Under the pieces are notes generated by a model. The model searched no databases. It was not told the DNA's origin and saw only the letters and a program-made list of their open reading frames with translations. 64,000 nucleotides of DNA, taken from Takakia lepidozioides (Eukaryota; Streptophyta; Takakiopsida; Takakiales; Takakiaceae). Numbering within the stretch: position 1 is the first letter of the stretch; every line of letters begins with the position of its first letter. The position numbers and the translations under genes are program-made. Shown piece after piece: positions 31,256 through 42,260 of this stretch. The stretch is from NCBI GenBank assembly GCA_030704615.1, contig CM060732.1, positions 80,499,171 through 80,563,170 of the forward strand. Direction: 5' to 3'.

Positions 31256-31522
31256 ATGGTCACTTCTGGTTCGTTTCTTCAAGATAAGGCGTATCAGGGT
31301 ACAATTGGCACCTGTCCGGACTGCACTTGCCCGGATTTCATTTGCATGCGTGAGGGCAGCCTGGGAAAGAAGATGAAGTTGGTTCTTTGCAAACACTTGT
31401 ACTACATTTTTGTGCGCAGGATGTGTTGTGACCCCAAAAGAGACCAGTACATTCACCAGGCCACGCTCTCACCTGGTGAAGTCCATACTCTTCTGCAACG
31501 TGACACGTCCAAGACCGGTTAA
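31256..31522 (+). CDS. SWIM-like zinc-binding domain fragment carried by the MULE
   Basis: 88-residue ORF with CPDCTCPDFICMREG, a spacer, LCKHLYYIFVRRM and GEVHTLL. The CxC...CxH arrangement (TCPDF...CKHLYYIF) fits SWIM zinc fingers, more like ZSWIM2/ubiquitin-ligase type proteins than the shorter MULE transposase SWIM. It may be a captured host exon. In the second MULE copy (from 52498) the same sequence has a one-base difference that breaks the frame, so only copy 1 is open here. Confidence 0.5.
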   Translation: MVTSGSFLQDKAYQGTIGTCPDCTCPDFICMREGSLGKKMKLVLCKHLYYIFVRRMCCDPKRDQYIHQATLSPGEVHTLLQRDTSKTG

Positions 31523-31927
31523 GTAGTAGGCGTATTGCTTGTTTGCATTTCATACTATGCGTGGAAATTGAGTATCAATGAAGCAATAACATAGTGGTGC
31601 TTCAGTACATGTCTTCATTCAATCCTATGCAACTCATGTAATACATGGTGATATTCTATCATTGCATAGGCATGGATTGTGCTGTCGTTCGTTTCCCAAA
31701 AGTGCTCTTGGATTCTCTTATTGTGATGTGCAGTTGACGGTAATGTTGGTCATTCCAACGGGAATAGGCCCACGTTCTCAGGTCCTCGAGATTAGGTGTT
31801 ATTTCCAATACGCCCTAGACCGTGGGCTCATGCTTACCAAGCGTGAGCCTAGGCTCACGCTTACTGCGCTAAACGTGAGCCCAGCTCCCAGGCTCATGGG
31901 GCTGGGCTCATGACCTAGTTGCCCTCC

Positions 31928-32499
31928 TACCAACTATATATGAGACAAAAGATGTCGCATCGCAGGTGTATACGATGTAAAAGTTTTATGGTCTGATGAT
32001 GACCGAGTCAGATTCAGTTGATTAACGTTAACTTGAATTTGTTTGGTGTATTGTAAGGGTGGGTCTTATATGAGCAGATGAATAGATCATTGCAAGAATA
32101 TGCAAGAAGTATGTTTAAAGAATGAATCATTCAAATAATTTTTTTGGACAGAAACGGGTGGGATTGCAACATATCTTCACAACATAATTATTACAAAATT
32201 AGTGTTGGAAAAATACCAGAAGAGGTTTGGAGTGGTCAGAAATTTAGTGTGGCTCATCATAAGATTTTTGGATGTTGTGCATATGTCGTAATATTCCAAC
32301 TAAAAAACGAAGGAAATTGACTAAAACAAAGAAGACCGCATCTTCATAAGTTACACAGAAGGTGTGAAGGGATATAAGTTGTTCAATGAGACAACTAAAA
32401 CTGTCAAATACAGCAATTAAAGTCTACAATATTTCTAAATGGAGAACTACAAAAGCCTAAAGGAGATTTACATGAAACAACTTGTATAAGGAAGAAATG
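31928..32499 (+). pseudogene. Copia gag tail and integrase C-terminal fragment
   Basis: After the 9-bp duplication gag resumes briefly. From about 32060 a broken plus frame reads MNRSLQEYARSMFK, then (shifted) KLVLEKIPEEVWSGQKFSVA, HHKIFGCCAYVV and YTEGVKGYKLFNETTKTVKY, the region following the copia integrase core. Several frameshifts. The jump from gag to integrase shows an internal deletion of roughly 1 kb. Confidence 0.7.
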
Positions 32500-33377
32500 A
32501 CTTGTGTGGACCCAAACAAAGTTCTCGAGCTTGGTATACCAAAATTGATGTTTATCTCTTTAGGAAGAAAATGTTGGAAGGAATTTTTAGAGATGAGTTT
32601 CCCCCTTCCACTTCTTGTTATCACGTTGAAGACCTAAGAGACATCGATATGACTATCAAGGCCAAGATGATCGTCACAGAATTTGCTCTTATGGCGGATG
32701 CTATGGTCAATGAACGACATTGTGTCACTCACTTCCAGGTTGGTGAAAAGAACCAGCGGATCGGCAATGTCATGCTCATGATCAACAAAATTCTAGAGCT
32801 TAAGCGCATGTACCTGAACCATTGTTTGGTCTTGGAGTTTTATGGGGGCGTATCTGCTCAGGACAAGGTCAGGAGTCATTTGCCTCCCACCTTGTAGCGT
32901 GAGAGAGGGAGAGGGACCCCATTACACAGCTCTTAGGGTGCAGATGGGCAAATCTTTATCCCAGGCTGAGATTGAGCCTCACATGCAAGAAAGACACGAC
33001 GAAGAGGGTGGTCCGTCGACGATCCTGGTTTACCACTTTTGATGACTCTCCAGTCAAAGTCCTTGGTTGACTCTTGGTGTTTGAGCAAAGCATTGCTGAC
33101 ACAAATATCTATATGAAGAGGATGGGAGAACGATTTGTGGTCATAGCTTTATATGAGAATGATACAATCATTGTCACCAATGATTGTCAAAGATTATTGC
33201 CACAAACTAAAACACATTATTTAGTGTTGAGTTGACCATTGCTGATATGGATGAGATGTGATTATGTTTCGGAGATCGAATAAACCATACAACATTCATG
33301 CATCAACAACAGTATATTGGGACTATTTTGTAAAGGTTCAAGTTAGAGATGAATAAGCCAACATCAACTCCGCCAGG
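32500..33377 (+). pseudogene. Copia reverse transcriptase split by about 0.5 kb of unrelated DNA
   Basis: 32505-32570 reads GPKQSSRAWYTKIDVYLFRK, the GLKQSPRAWY motif. The RT then resumes at about 33090 with FEQSIADTNIYMKRM, VVIALYENDTIIVTNDC (catalytic YVDD replaced by YEND) and KPTSTP near 33365. Between them, 32570-33090 carries an open plus frame (IDMTIKAKMIVTEFALMADA) of unknown origin. Clearly inactive. Confidence 0.7.
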
Positions 33378-33480
33378 TGGATGACTGCGGCAAATATTTA
33401 TTGTGTAGTCACTGCATTTAGTCAGATGTGCCACAACTACGGGAAAGCCACAGTCATAAAAAACACATTTTGTTGTAGTG
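33378..33480. mobile_element. CACTA terminal fragment
   Basis: About 100 bp ending TTTGTTGTAGTG, the complement of CACTACAACA, with TAGTCAGATGTG and AGTCATAAAA motifs like the subterminal repeats at 9.3-9.7 and 11.1-11.3 kb. The partner end was not found nearby, so it is a broken end. Confidence 0.5.
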
Positions 33481-33560
33481 GATAGGAGATAGAATTAATC
33501 TCTTTCCCATTGCTCGCAACAACAGACATCCACATCACTCTTTATAATAACTCTTTTTAA

Positions 33561-34487
33561 CCCCTAAACGCCGGACCAACCCAAATTGGGTCGGTTTGGC
33601 TCGGTCTCTTTATTGCGCTGGTCCTACCAGTTGCAGATGAAGTCCGATGAAGTTGGGCCTTGAATGAAAAAAAATGCGCCTACAAGCAAGGATTCCAACG
33701 CACTAATGTGTGCCCCATACAGTAAAGCGAAGCTGCCAAAAATGGATAGGATCTGCATGTGGGTCAGTCATTTGCATGACTGTGGGGTGGCCCCGACAGT
33801 TTACCACACTACGTGGCAGCCGGAAATGGGCTCATGGCCTGACCACCCCGGTGGCCTACCAAACAACCTGCCAGAAATGTCCAGCCGGTCGTTTAGATTA
33901 GCCTCACCTGAAAATACTTATGACACATAGAACAAATGACATCCACAAATGTGGTTTTGAAATTTTCTTGAAATTTTTTGACATTCATATTTATCCTTGC
34001 AAGGAAGAAGTGCACCAGAGAAATTTTCATTGCGTTCAAAATTCTGGATTCTATGAAGCTTTTTATCTCTCTGTTCATGGGAATATCCATTCTACCCCCC
34101 TAATTGGATGTACAAAGAAGCCACTTGATATTCTCAACATTTGATCATCAAATTGGGAGAGCACATCTGTCACCCTCCTTGCTTTATGAATGTGGAGGCC
34201 CGTGCCCCAGAAAAATTATCAAACCAACAAGTCACCTTGGTCAAAGGGAATTTTTCATCAATTTTTATGTGGAGTTACAGATTTCACCATCCAGGAGTTT
34301 TGCTATAATCTGCCATTTTTGACGGTCAATGCTTCCAAATAATGTGAGTAGTTAGATGTAGTAGGTAGGTAAATACTGGTAAGGTTCATTCCGGTGGATG
34401 GACAGTCAGTGCCAGATATAGCCTCATCAATGAGGCTAGGTCCTATTTTGGGGATGGCCCACCAAAATGGCAGCCGACGCTTAGGGG
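33561..34487. mobile_element. TTAA-flanked element with short terminal inverted repeats
   Basis: CCCCTAAACGCCGG at the left and CCGACGCTTAGGGG at the right are inverted repeats with two mismatches, each flanked by TTAA (33557-33560, 34488-34491). TTAA duplications and C-rich ends are features of piggyBac-type elements. 927 bp, no transposase seen; small ORFs inside are not recognised. Confidence 0.55.
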
Positions 34488-35834
34488 TTAAGCATCTAAA
34501 CATCTAATGGTTACGGCACAAAATCGTTGTATACATGGTCATGGATTCGAATTCACACAAAACTATGTTCGATTTCACCCATTATAGCTAACCTAGCTAG
34601 TATATAGTTTTTTTGTTTGATTATACAATGGAGCAGCCATTTTGATTTTTGCTAAATGTCAAAGTTCAATAATTTTTTGGTAGATGTTCCATCAACCTTC
34701 CAAATTTCATCAAAAATTAAGTAATCTACAAGATGGCTTGGTAATTGAATTGAGGGTTATAACATCACCAATAACCAATCCAAAATGGACATTTAGTGGA
34801 CATTAGGCTGCAAAGTGAGCACAATTTTGTAAAATTCTAACAATCCATTTGTTGCAATCTTGTATTCGCATATGTTGGAATTATTAATTTTGTATGTGAT
34901 GACGAAGGAGGATCTAGTCAGGACCAAGGTGACCAAGATAGCAATGAAGAGTATCAACTCCCCGGAAAAGGATATGAGCGATCAAGCACCACCAAGGAAA
35001 GGTAAAATTGAGCCATTGACGAGTTAACAAGGAGGAGGAAATGCATCCAAAATAAACATTGTGACGGCCTCTGGTTTTACCCATCTCAATCTGGAGAGAC
35101 ATGTATCAATTGCATGCTGTTAGGAAATGACACTGAACTTGTTTAGAGTCCGGAGTAAGTACATAACTGACAAAGATTGCAACTTGCGTTTGTGTACCGA
35201 GACTACATCAGGAAGAAGTGAGTGGAAATTTGCACATTATTTAGTAATATCTAATATAATTTATGTTATCGAATTGTAGGACAACGACTGATTTAAAGGA
35301 CATCCTGCAGGCAAGAGCTGCATTTGGGGAGGCACCCCTTTGCTATGGGATGGAGCGGGGCTGTTGTATAGGGCAGGGTTGAGGGCCACTGGGTGGTAGT
35401 CAAACTCACACCGAAAGGCTCAGAACGTGCAATGGTAAGCCTTTTCACTTTTGCTGACATCTCCTTCTTTCAGAAATCTATTCTGCTGGCTCATACTAGG
35501 TGTTTGCTTGTGCAGGCTCTCTCATAAATGGGATTTGTGTTTATCAAAAGCTTAGGAAGTATTGGGGGACTATCGTCCAAGCTCTTATCTCGTACGGGAC
35601 AACTGTAAATAGCACCATAGTGTACATTGCGACAGACCTTATCAAAGGTCACGAACTTGGATTTGGTAAGGTTGTACATACAACGCTCGATAATTGTCAT
35701 GTTACATTGTCATTTCTTTGTTTCAAAATTACCTAGCTTCTAGTTTGGTGCTGATCTGTTGGATGCATAAAAGGTGACCCCAAAAGTTGCGAGTGTAACA
35801 GGAAGCCCTTCGGGTCATACATACCTCCGGCATA
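34488..35834. other. Unassigned stretch
   Basis: No supported gene. A possible coding patch (CDDEGGSSQDQGDQDSNEEY) lies near 34890-34960, and an open plus frame at 35500-35736 has no recognised domain. Proximity to the PIF/Harbinger transposase raises the option of a Harbinger second gene, but no Myb-like motif is evident. Confidence 0.3.
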
Positions 35835-36694
35835 CTACATGGGGACATCCAGAGAAGCAACATTTTGGTATTGGGTATGTCTAGCATTAGCTGACTGCTT
35901 GTGTGGGATGATCAGCCAGGAAAGTAAGAGGTAATTCTTATCCCCCAACATGTAAGGCTTTATGTTGTCCTGCCCAAATTCCAGATTGAATATGCCTTCA
36001 TATGTCGTTTTTTGGTAAAGAGCAGATAAACGGAGGATTCTGGAATCATTCATGCTCCCTGACATGCCGACATAGGCGTCTGTGAATCGTTTTTCATGAT
36101 CCACAACTGCTTGTAATTGAAGACTGTAACCCTTAGATTTATATGAGTAATAGTCGCAAACAAATGGGCCTCTTGGCTTCTAAATATGAATTTGTGTCAC
36201 GTCGATAGCTCCATGAATGGTGGGAAGTCCGCAAAACTCTTTGAATCCACACATCACCCTGGTTAGCTCCTGGCCTCTTGGCCATCGTATTTGGTTTCAG
36301 AACACTATATTGACTACATAAACAAATTCCCGCAATACCATATGCACACTAGACTTCCCCATAGCAAACATTTCGCTACACTTCATATTTTGCTTCTCAA
36401 TTAATAGTTTCACCCTGTCTGTAATTTGAATAACAACGTCCCTTGTTACTCTAAAGTGCTCCATCCGGCGCTTGTTGTCATATTGAGTCATCAAAAATCC
36501 TGAATACCAAGTCGATGCAGAACCAGAGAATTTTTCATAGTTTCGAAAATGATCATTTTCTCCGCATCAATTTGCTCTATGCTCTCAAAATCAAACATCT
36601 CATTGACAAACTCGTTTTCAATATGGTGATAAATTGAAATATGCTCATGCGTTTGTAAGATGACATACAAAAACTGTGTTGGCATATTATTCAC
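35835..36694 (-). pseudogene. PIF/Harbinger transposase
   Basis: From 36694 down: MNNMPTQFLYVILQTHEHIS, then NKRRMEHFRVTRDVVIQITD (N-terminal region), GKSSVHMVLREFVY, RWPRGQE...GFKEFCGLPTIHGAIDV (first Asp, normally GCIDGTHI), VVDHEKRFTDAYVGMSGSMN DSRIL (second Asp) and KPYMLGDKNYLL. The DDE-type endonuclease is recognisable over three frames with a stop after TQIHI. The region with the third acidic residue (ENAFG) is missing because homology ends at about 35835. Defective. Confidence 0.85.
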
Positions 36695-37982
36695 CTATTT
36701 TAAAATTAATTAAAAAAGTGAAATAATAAAATCCACATCAATATATGAAGCAAGGTTGTTTGTTTGTTTCTTGGATCTTCCCTAAAGAGGAGACTACCCA
36801 TCACTGTAAAAAGTATGTCAACTCCATGTTACACCCTCCCCATATAACGCTTGCCCTAAATGAACCTCTCCTCAGATTACACCCGGTCCTGCTCTCCCCC
36901 CGTACGACTTTTATGAAATTGCATATTCCATGTTATTAAGTAATTCGATTACCAAGGGGCCTAATTTGTGCGCTGTAGCTCCCAGGTGTTTCCCTTTTCT
37001 AAAATAAATTAAAAAATATTACCGTACACATAATCTCAAAACATCTGTCGAAAATCTTCTAAATTTGCACTTTGGATGCCCAAGTTAAGGCAACTAGCGC
37101 TACAAGCGTGACCCCCCCCCCCCCATGTCCGCGAGTTCTTCCACAATGGCCATGGCCATGGTCTCTGTGAGCTCCGGAGTCCAGCGCTCAGTGGGCAGAA
37201 GCATTCATCTGCAAAGATTGCACGCTCCCACATAGCTGGTTCCAGCTGGTTCAGTGTCTTGTGTTAGTTCCAACTATGGCCTCCAAGGGACTACATACAC
37301 CAAAGGTCCTGATAAGGATATCAGGGAAGGCATCTTGAGTAGAGGCACTCAATAGTGAAGCAGTATACTGTCCTAGCCCTTTGTGCCTTTGCTCAAACTT
37401 ATCCTGGGGAGATTGAGGGTCTTGTTGGTTGGAAATTGGAAATCCTATGAAAATAGCCCCTGCCAAGTGACAGGTGAGACTTTGTTCTTATGAGACCTAG
37501 AACACTTTGAGCTTGATTTCAACCAAAACTAATCTCTGTATATGGCATATTTAGCATTTTTGGGGGGACGCAAGCTTTTGGCTGCAGAGTAGGTGCCCTA
37601 AAACTAGAGTATGCAAAGAAAAGAAAAATAGGATGTGCACTCCGCGACGATGAAGCGCTTCACGTCGATAAAGCTTGATCCAGGCAAAGCCTCCACTCCA
37701 CGACAGTCCACTCTCCCCATATTCTACGCTCCTTGAACGTCACGGTCAAGGAGATGGCAAGCCAATGTGACAAAAACGTGTGCACCTGTTAGCTTAAAGA
37801 ACCTGTTTCAGGCCCATTAGCTTTTACACCAAACTACTCTATCTCAATTAATGAGATGCACTAACTATTGGGAGTGCTAGTTAGTATAACTTTAAGTGGG
37901 GCACCTAAACCCAATAGTTAGCTTAAATGACACTAACTATTGGGTGCCTAACTGCAGATGGGGCAGGGCCCTTATTATTAGC
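36695..37982. other. Non-coding stretch with a retroposon-like tail and short inverted repeats
   Basis: At 36953-37015 CAAGGGGCCT...AGCTCCCAGGTGTTTCC plus an A-rich end matches 45237-45300 and looks like a shared 3' end of a retroposed family. An 11-C run lies at 37112-37124. Between 37858 and 37955 ACTAACTATTGGG occurs twice directly and once inverted, possibly a small MITE. No gene supported. Confidence 0.4.
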
Positions 37983-38189
37983 GAGGTTAGCTATTTCATG
38001 AGCATGAGCGGCATGAGCGGAGTAGCAAGACAATCGGTTTTCATGAGCAAAAGTACAAATTTTAGAAATAAAAAACATTAAAAAATATTATTTTAATGGA
38101 AATGTGTCAGAAAACCAATATAATATTCATTGTTTGAAGTAAAAATTGTAGTTTTGAGAGCCGTGCTCATGATATTTCGTCTTCCGCTC

Positions 38190-38510
38190 ATGCGAATTCC
38201 GAGCGACATCTGCAAAAATGGCACCGAATTTCGCGGTAATAGGTTCCGCAACTGGAGAAAGCTGCGACATATTTCGCGGTAATAGGTGTCTCCGGCGAAA
38301 AATGGTGCCGAATTTCGCGGCTATAGGTCCCAACATGGCAGGTGTGTAAGCCCAAAATTTGGAAATGTGGCGCCGAATTTCGGTACATGGTGCCGGGGAT
38401 TGCATAGATGTTGGGCAGTTCTTGGGCCATGTAAGTGGAGATTCGGCGCCATTTTCTCAGACATCGGACTTGCGGTGCTCGACGAGACCTCCTCGGGCAA
38501 CATCACGGGA
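38190..38510. repeat. GGCGCCGAATTTC repeat cluster, left part of the MULE
   Basis: Four to five occurrences of ATGG(C/T)(G/A)CCGAATTTCG with CGGTAATAGG spacers lie between the left terminal repeat and the transposase 3' end. They share the core motif with the central arrays. Confidence 0.6.
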
Positions 38511-38611
38511 CCATGAGGGAGCGTGCGAATATTCTTGTCAGCTCGCCATGAATCCTCTTCTCCGCCAGGTGCCTCGTCAAGTCTTCGTTTCACTGGACGG
38601 GTGTGAACATC

Positions 38612-40030
38612 TCATTTCAAGTGTTGGCCACTTCGAAGCAATGGCGTGCCCCGAAGGCCCTCTCGCAAGGCTACCGCCCACTTGCGAGGATTCTTCGATC
38701 TGGAGGTAGTCTGCATCAGCATTTCCTGCCTGTCCGGCCCCAAGCCCCACTGTTTCTCTTTCAAGAACTCGTTGTACTTGCATTGCTGCATAATTGACCT
38801 GACAATGTCCTCCGTTGTGGCAGTGAGGATGTCCACCAGATGTGCCGCAGAGGAGGCATGCCAAGAAGAATGTACTGATTCAGCCATGTTTGTTGTCGGC
38901 ATGTCGGTGTCGGAGTCGAGACACATTTCCTGCACATGCACATGTTGAGGTTACAAGCAAATTACAAATAATGAGTAGCTAGCATAATATTCAACGGGAC
39001 GCAAATTTGTCCAACTCACCTCCCGCATATAGTCGCCGAACTGGAGGAAACGATAATGCCACCATGCTAGCCAACTGACCATTGCTCCCTCGTCTGATTT
39101 CCTTACAGCACCTGACGTTGTCCACCAAGCCCGTATACATGCAAACTGTGTTTCTGCATCATCCAAGGTGGGAGCACACTTCCACGCAAGACACATGGAA
39201 CGGTGCTCCTCTCTGAAATCTGGCGCCACGAGCCTGGTTGTGTACTGCGACAAGCTCTGCAGAAAATGGAACCCACAAGATCTCTCCTTGCTTTTCATTG
39301 GAACATTGGGGTCTTCCCCGTACACCCTTCGGATGGTAGCCCAATTTGCTTGTGCGTTGTCCGCCATGAAACCACAAAAATTGGGAGGAGGAAATCTTGC
39401 CCTGGCCATCTGTTCGTTTATTCCCTGCCAAAGAAGCATCTCCGATTGTGTGTCCTCTCCTTTCATCTCACAAATAACAATTGTCATTAGTATCCTGTAG
39501 TGGGTGTCGTAGACATGTGCACCCATTGTAACCCACTGGTGATTTGTAATTCGCTTGATATGGTCGAACATGACCCAACTGTTTGACAAGTCCCTACTCG
39601 TCATCCGGTGGACCAGTTCGACGCCGCTGCCAGGCCCATATGTTAACATTTTGAATACGAAACAACGATCTGCCTCAGTCCCTTGTCCTGGAAATCTACT
39701 TCCATGAATATAGTCATATCCACATCATCGCTTCACCTCCAGAATGGAGTGCATATCCGGGCCACGCCCAATTCTCTGTTTACATGAGACAATGTGGTTT
39801 CGGACATTCGGTGAACAGACGTGGAATACCGACTCCAGCAATGCCTCCATTTCCTTCTCATTGAGAGGAACTCTGTCGGAGCCGTCTTCCGACATAATTC
39901 TGGCCAATGCCATCTTATGGGCGGCCTGCAGCTGTATCTGTTTGGGTTTGGCACCAGGTCTCAACTTAACCTCCTCTTGAATGAGCTGCTCTGCCTCGTG
40001 GGCAGCCTCCCGCGAGTTACCCCTCGTCAA
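38612..40030 (-). CDS. MULE transposase (two exons, one in-frame stop)
   Basis: Exon 1 (40030-39020) starts MTRGNSREAAHEAEQLIQEE and includes WVTMGAHVYDTHYRILMTIV, FPPPNFCGFMADNAQANWAT and KERSCGFHFLQSL: the MULE transposase domain (D...T..R.L, then (T/A)D.A.AN..AI, then C..H). The intron is 38930-39019 (GTGAGT donor, GTGCAG acceptor), keeping frame. Exon 2 (38929-38612) reads EMCLDSDTDMPTTNMAESVH and SSWH, the TNNxxEsxH-type region that follows the core, to a stop. Total about 442 residues. A TGA at 39725-39727 interrupts the frame. No SWIM finger is seen after the core. It would cut and paste the element by recognising its terminal repeats. Confidence 0.75.
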
Positions 40031-40039
40031 TTTGTGACA

Positions 40040-40700
40040 ATGGGAACCAACGTGTCGGATGAAGTCGTCTCAGGGGGACAGACCGACACCTGGCCGACAG
40101 AGAATATCCCTCGGATGGAAAAACGGCGCCGAATTTCCATTAGAGGCCGTTCCGATGAAGTTGTCTCGGGGGGAGAGGCCGACACCTGGCCGACAGAGAA
40201 CATCCCACGGATGGAAAAATGGCGCCGAATTTCAATACGAGGCCCATCAGATGAAGTCGTCTCGGAGGAGAGGCCGACACCTGGCCGACAGAGAACATCC
40301 TTCGGATGGGAAAACGGCGCTGAATCTCCAATGAGGCCATTCGGATGAAGTTGTCTCGGGGGTAGAGGCCGACACCTGGACTACAGAGAATATCCCCCGG
40401 ATGGCAAAACGGCGCCGAATTTCCATACGAGGCCCGTCGGATGAAGTCGTCTCAGGGGGAGAGGCAGACACCTGGCCGACAGAGAACATCCCTCGGATGG
40501 AAAAACGGCGCCGAATTTCAGGACGAGGCCCGTCGGATGAAGTCGTCTCGGGGGGAGAGGCTGACATCTAGCCGACAGAGAACATCCCTCGAATGGAAAA
40601 ATGGCGCCGTATTTCCATCCAAGGCCGCACGGATGGAGTCGTCTCGGGGGGAGTGGCCAAAAGAGATCATGTGCAGGATGGAAAAACGACGCCGAATATC
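40040..40700. repeat. Seven tandem units of about 95 bp
   Basis: Units start (C/G)GATGAAGTCGTCTCGGGG near 40059, 40155, 40250, 40345, 40440, 40536 and 40632 and contain GACACCTGGCCGACAGAGAA and AAACGGCGCCGAATTTCCAT. Most units are 80-95% alike by eye. They lie upstream of the transposase start, so they may act as its promoter region. Confidence 0.85.
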
Positions 40701-40839
40701 CATCAACAGACGCCCGTATCGACCCTTCATCAACAATTTTGATTCGTTTTTCGCATTTTATGTCTAATCAGTCACTCAACTTAGAGTTTTTCGCCTGCGG
40801 TCCACTTTTTGGCACGTTATGCCCACCAATGTCGTCCGG

Positions 40840-41160
40840 TAGAGACAAATTTGGTGCCGGATTTCCATCCATGAGGTGGACCGATTTACTTGCAGGATGG
40901 AAATTCGGCGCCGGTTTTCCATCCTGTAGCGCTCCGGTTTACGTGTAGGATGGAAATTCGGCGCTCGTTTTCCATACTGCAGCGCTCCGGTTTCCCTGCA
41001 GGATGGAAATTCGGCGCCGGTTCTCCATCCGGCTGCTTCTGGATGAGAACGTCTCGGGCGGAGGGAGGGCCACGGTGCGTCCCACTTCATCCGCTGATGG
41101 AAATTCGGCGTTGTTTTTTTTCCATCCAGCGGGCTGTTGATGAAGTCTCGGGGGGAGGGT
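40840..41160. repeat. About 58-bp repeats with GGATGGAAATTCGGCGCC
   Basis: Three clear units (about 40890, 40948, 41000) with GGATGGAAATTCGGCGC and CATCCTGTAGCGCTCCGGTT, flanked by looser copies. Same GGCGCC core as the neighbours. Confidence 0.75.
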
Positions 41161-41389
41161 GGGCCAGGTGGCGCCTGTGGGCGACCTCCATACCTACATT
41201 TAAGGGCGCAGTTGCGCATTAAATGTCCTCTGCCGTCTGTTTTGAACCGGACGGAGATGAGGATGAAATTAATGTAGCCGCAATTTTATGTTTAGGTGGG
41301 GATAAGGCAAAGGGGGATAATACCCGGCCTTGCATTTCCAGGATGTAAGTTGCCTTATGTGGCGCATGAAAATTAGTTGTGAAGCCCCT

Positions 41390-42250
41390 AGAAAAATGGC
41401 GCCGAATTTCCTGTTTCCGGCCATGGGGCGGATGGCTAAGCCCCGGGGGTGGCTGGCACAGTTTGGAAATTCGGCGCCATTTTTCCAGTTCCCGGCCCAG
41501 TCAGTTCTGGGACTTAGCCATTTTTGGACCCTGTACTGGAAAAATGGCGCCATTTTTCGAGTACAGGGTCCAAAAATGGCTAAGTCCTTGGGGCGGATGG
41601 CACATATTCTGGAAATTCGGCGCCATTTTTCTAGTCCCAGTCATTTCTGGGACTTAGCCATTTTTGGACCCTATACTGGAAAAATGGCGCCATTTTTTCA
41701 GTACAGGGTCCGAAAATGGCTAAGTCCCTGGGGCGGATGGCACATATTCTGGAAATTCGGCGCCATTTTTCCAGTTCCGGACCCAGTCATTTCTGGGACT
41801 TAGCCATTTTCGGACCCTGTACTGGAAAAATGGCGCCATTTTTCCAGTACAGGGTCCGAAAATGGCTAAGTCCCTGGGGCGGATGGCACATATTCTGGAA
41901 ATTCGGCGCCATTTTTCCAGTTTCGGGCCCAGTCATTTCTGGGACTTAGCCATTTTCGGACCCTGTACTGGAAAAATGACACCATTTTTCCAGTACAGGG
42001 TCCGAAAATGGCTAAGTCCCTGGGGCGGATGGCACATATTCTGGAAATTCGGCGCCATTTTTCCAGTTCCGGGCCCAGTCATTTCTGGGACTTAGCCATT
42101 TTTGGACCCTGTACTGGAAAAATGGTGCCATTTTTCCAGTACAGGGTCCGAAAATGGCTAAGTCCCTGGGGCGGATGGCACATATTCTGGAAATTCGGCG
42201 CCATTTTTCCAGTTTCGGGCCCAGTCAGATCTGGGACTTTTTCGGACCCA
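41390..42250. repeat. 146-bp tandem repeats containing 80-bp palindromes
   Basis: Five palindromes centred near 41548, 41688, 41834, 41980 and 42126 (spacing 140, then 146, 146, 146). The one at 41795-41874 is perfect: arms of 40 bp beginning GGGACTTAGCCATTTTCGGA and meeting at GGC|GCC. Between palindromes lies GGGCGGATGGCACATATTCT and GAAATTCGGCGCCATTTTTC. The palindrome centre is mutated in copies 4 (GACACC) and 5 (GGTGCC). Located just upstream of the methyltransferase-like gene. Confidence 0.9.
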
Positions 42251-42260
42251 GTCTGGAAAA

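Larger units (their letters stand above)
29871..31927. mobile_element. Non-autonomous MULE (copy 1) with 9-bp target duplication
   Basis: Flanked by a perfect 9-bp direct repeat TACCAACTA (29862-29870 and 31928-31936), the size made by Mutator-like transposases. Left end GGGGAATGCTAGATCATGAG and the complement of the right end GGAGGGCAACTAGGTCATGA form similar terminal inverted repeats of about 25 bp, followed by clustered TGAGCC motifs. The interior holds a small ORF, an array of five hairpin units and a SWIM-like coding piece. No transposase core. A second copy lies at 51085-53129. Confidence 0.9.
29380..33377 (+). mobile_element. Ty1/copia retrotransposon remnant, internally deleted and interrupted
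   Basis: LTR end near 29517, PBS TGGTATCAAGCC at 29518-29529, gag start at 29577, then a 2.06-kb MULE inside gag, gag resuming at 31937, integrase C-terminal sequence (about 32060-32420), and reverse transcriptase pieces at 32500-32570 and 33095-33375 separated by unrelated DNA. Protease, integrase core and RNase H are missing. Left LTR edge uncertain (a TGTTAAATT near 29380 is a candidate). Confidence 0.75.

Noticed and set aside
11072-33480. One 22-kb CACTA element from 11072 to the TGTTGTAGTG at 33480
   Set aside because: The left end pairs exactly with 17351, with a 3-bp duplication and a restored LTR; the 33480 end is an unrelated fragment.
35500-35736. 78-residue plus ORF near the Harbinger transposase
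   Set aside because: No domain and overlapped by an equally long minus ORF.
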